DNA of 7,115 nt from Verrucomicrobiales bacterium (GTDB taxonomy: Bacteria; Verrucomicrobiota; Verrucomicrobiia; Limisphaerales; J093). Both the position numbers and the translations under genes were made by a program. The stretch lies in the NCBI GenBank assembly GCA_024233305.1, contig JACKPV010000057.1, positions 1-7,115 of the forward strand, read 5' to 3'. The notes beneath the pieces are model-generated. The model was not told the origin of the DNA, did no database searches, and saw only the letters and a program-made list of their open reading frames with translations. Below are positions 5,561 through 7,115 of the stretch, one piece after another (position 1 is the stretch's first letter; each line of letters begins with the position of its first letter).

Positions 5561-7115
5561 ATGCAACTCAGCCCGTCCGTCCTCGTCGGCGTCCTCGCCC
5601 TGTTTTGGGCCAATGCTCCTGCCACGCAGGCGCAGCCGCGCCGTGCCCCCTCCCTCCCCGAAGGCACCACCGTGCTCCGCAATGCGGCTTACGTGCCCGA
5701 CGGCCATGAGCGCCAGAAGCTCGACCTCTTCGTGCCCGAAGGCGACGGGCCCTTTCCGGTGCTGATCTGGATTCACGGCGGCGCGTGGCTGGGCGGAAGC
5801 AAGGAAAACTGCCCGGCGCTGCCTTACCTGAACCGGGGATTCGCCGTCGCGTCGCTGAACTACCGGCTGAGCCAGCACGCCATCTTCCCGGCCCAGATCG
5901 AGGACTGCAAGGCGGCCATCCGCTGGTTGCGGGCCAACGCCACCACCCACCACCTCGATCCCGCCCGCTTCGCCGTTTGGGGTTCCTCCGCGGGCGGCCA
6001 CCTCGTCGCCCTGCTCGGGACCACCGGTGACCTTCGCACCTTCGACACCGGGCCGAACCTGGACCAGTCCAGCGCCGTGCAGGCCGTGGTGGATTTCTTC
6101 GGGCCGACGGATTTTCTCCAGATGGACGCGCATCGCCGCCCGAACGGCATGGTCCATAACCTCCCGGATTCGCCGGAGTCGAAACTCATCGGCGGGGACA
6201 TTCGCCATCACGCCGACCCGGTTGCCCGCGCGAACCCGATTACCTACGTCAGCGCCGGTGATCCCCCGTTCCTGATCGTGCACGGCGACTCGGACCCGCT
6301 GGTGCCGCACCATCAAAGCGAGTTGCTGGAGGCGGCGTTGGAGGAGGCCGGCGTGCCGGTGACGTTCCATACGGTGAAGGACGGCGGGCACGGAGGCTTT
6401 CAGGACCCGGAAGTACCACGCGCGGTTGAGGCATTCCTGGAACAACACCTGAAGCAGGCAAAGCCGACTCAGCCACGCGAGACGTCCGAGGTCTATCGCA
6501 ATACGACTGAGACGAACCTTGCGATGCACCTGCACTTCCCGGCGGGGTGGCAGGCCACCGACCGGCGACCGGCCATCGTGTTCTTCTTTGGGGGCGGGTG
6601 GCGGGCAGGGACGATCGAGCAATTTCGGTTTCAGGCGGAACACTTCGCCCGGCGCGGCTTGGTGACGGCGCGGGCGGATTACCGGGTGCGCTCACGGCAT
6701 GGCGTGGCGCCCGACAAATGTGTGGACGATGCCCGGGCAGCGGTGAACTGGCTGCGGGAGAACGCGGCCAGACTGGGCATCGACCCCGATCGCATCATCG
6801 CTGGCGGAGGTTCGGCGGGGGGTCACCTCGCAGCCTGCACAGCGTTGGGTGACCGCCCGCTCAAATCTCCCGCGGCACTGCTGCTCTACAATCCGGTGCT
6901 CGACCTGCGTGATGTGGCGGAATCCGGTTCCTCGGCACTGCTGGAGGGCCTCACGTCGGTTCAGATCGAAGCGCTTTCGCCGGTGCGGTTCCTGGACGCC
7001 AAGTTGCCACCGACGCTGCTGTTCTATGGAACCAACGACCGGTTGATGGCGCAGGGCGAGGTGTTTTGCCGGCGGGGTGGGGAACTGGGATTGCGGATTC
7101 CGCTGTGGCAGGCGC
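5561..7115 (+). CDS. Secreted protein with two tandem alpha/beta-hydrolase (BD-FAE-like) domains, 3' end off window
   Basis: 518 codons are open to the right edge. MQLSPSVLVGVLALFWANAPATQAQ resembles a signal peptide, cut near residue 23, though its N-region lacks a basic residue. Domain 1 (about 40-298) has the oxyanion-hole motif HGGAW (72-76), the nucleophile elbow GSSAGG with Ser143, HGDSDP (241-246) with probable catalytic Asp245, and GGHGGF (275-280) with His277: a complete Ser-Asp-His triad. Domain 2 (about 310 onward) has FFFGGGW (341-347) in place of HGG, the elbow GGSAGG with Ser418 and YGTND (489-493) with Asp493; its histidine would lie beyond the window. The two domains share the pattern D-x-[KR]-A-A-x-x-W-L-R before the elbow (115-124 and 390-399). 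Similarity is to the BD-FAE/carboxylesterase-type hydrolases (esterases, acetyl xylan esterases); the substrate is unknown. No clear Shine-Dalgarno precedes the ATG. Confidence 0.9.
   Translation, partial: MQLSPSVLVGVLALFWANAPATQAQPRRAPSLPEGTTVLRNAAYVPDGHERQKLDLFVPEGDGPFPVLIWIHGGAWLGGSKENCPALPYLNRGFAVASLNYRLSQHAIFPAQIEDCKAAIRWLRANATTHHLDPARFAVWGSSAGGHLVALLGTTGDLRTFDTGPNLDQSSAVQAVVDFFGPTDFLQMDAHRRPNGMVHNLPDSPESKLIGGDIRHHADPVARANPITYVSAGDPPFLIVHGDSDPLVPHHQSELLEAALEEAGVPVTFHTVKDGGHGGFQDPEVPRAVEAFLEQHLKQAKPTQPRETSEVYRNTTETNLAMHLHFPAGWQATDRRPAIVFFFGGGWRAGTIEQFRFQAEHFARRGLVTARADYRVRSRHGVAPDKCVDDARAAVNWLRENAARLGIDPDRIIAGGGSAGGHLAACTALGDRPLKSPAALLLYNPVLDLRDVAESGSSALLEGLTSVQIEALSPVRFLDAKLPPTLLFYGTNDRLMAQGEVFCRRGGELGLRIPLWQA

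Noticed and set aside
4951..5682. A 243-codon minus-strand open frame over the spacer and the small membrane protein
   Set aside because: It overlaps the neighbouring minus gene's start and the plus-strand hydrolase start, and its composition is basic and low in hydrophobic cores. Most of it lies in a spacer with a palindromic repeat.
5438..6643. A 401-codon minus-strand open frame across the hydrolase gene
   Set aside because: It is antisense to two complete hydrolase motif sets and has shadow-type composition without any recognisable domain.

Overview
This is a GC-rich bacterial window with compact genes and a strong G/C bias at third codon positions. The gene set fits the Verrucomicrobiota/Planctomycetota sphere, possibly a Pedosphaera/Limisphaera-like lineage. 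It includes a secreted FAD-dependent oxidoreductase with a golvesin/xanthan-lyase CBD-like tail, a DeoC with a Gly/Tyr-rich insertion, a two-domain secreted BD-FAE-type alpha/beta hydrolase, and several short intergenic hairpin repeats. The taxonomic call is inference from protein style and repeats; no rRNA or marker gene is present.

Layout from left to right. Positions 1-144 (minus) hold a coding-looking fragment that runs off the left edge and has no visible start codon. Positions 148-252 are non-coding, with two small adjacent hairpins just past the end of the next gene. Positions 253-2379 (minus) encode the exported FAD-dependent oxidoreductase, and a small membrane-anchored ORF (2410-2598, minus) lies 30 nt upstream of it. 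A 123-nt divergent spacer (2599-2721) separates these from a plus-strand pair: an NQO1/MdaB-like flavodoxin-fold NAD(P)H oxidoreductase (2722-3321) and deoxyribose-phosphate aldolase deoC (3425-4201). A perfect REP-like hairpin sits directly in front of deoC. deoC is convergent with a minus-strand gene for a membrane-anchored Ala-rich helical protein (4478-4954). The convergent gap of 276 nt carries a terminator-like stem-loop and an unusual inverted-repeat element built from three 10-nt CACGAAT-type units on each arm. A 257-nt divergent spacer (4955-5211) has another REP-like hairpin. It leads to a small two-TM protein (5212-5493) and a long secreted protein with two tandem alpha/beta-hydrolase domains (5561 to beyond the right edge).

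Functionally, the two secreted enzymes at the ends look like parts of a carbohydrate/ester-scavenging lifestyle, while the central pair are housekeeping redox and deoxynucleoside-catabolism enzymes. Nothing ties all the genes into one pathway. I found no convincing new defence, mobile or biosynthetic system. The least-explained signals are the inverted period-10 repeat element, the REP-like hairpins, the start-less fragment at the left edge, and the double-hydrolase fusion.
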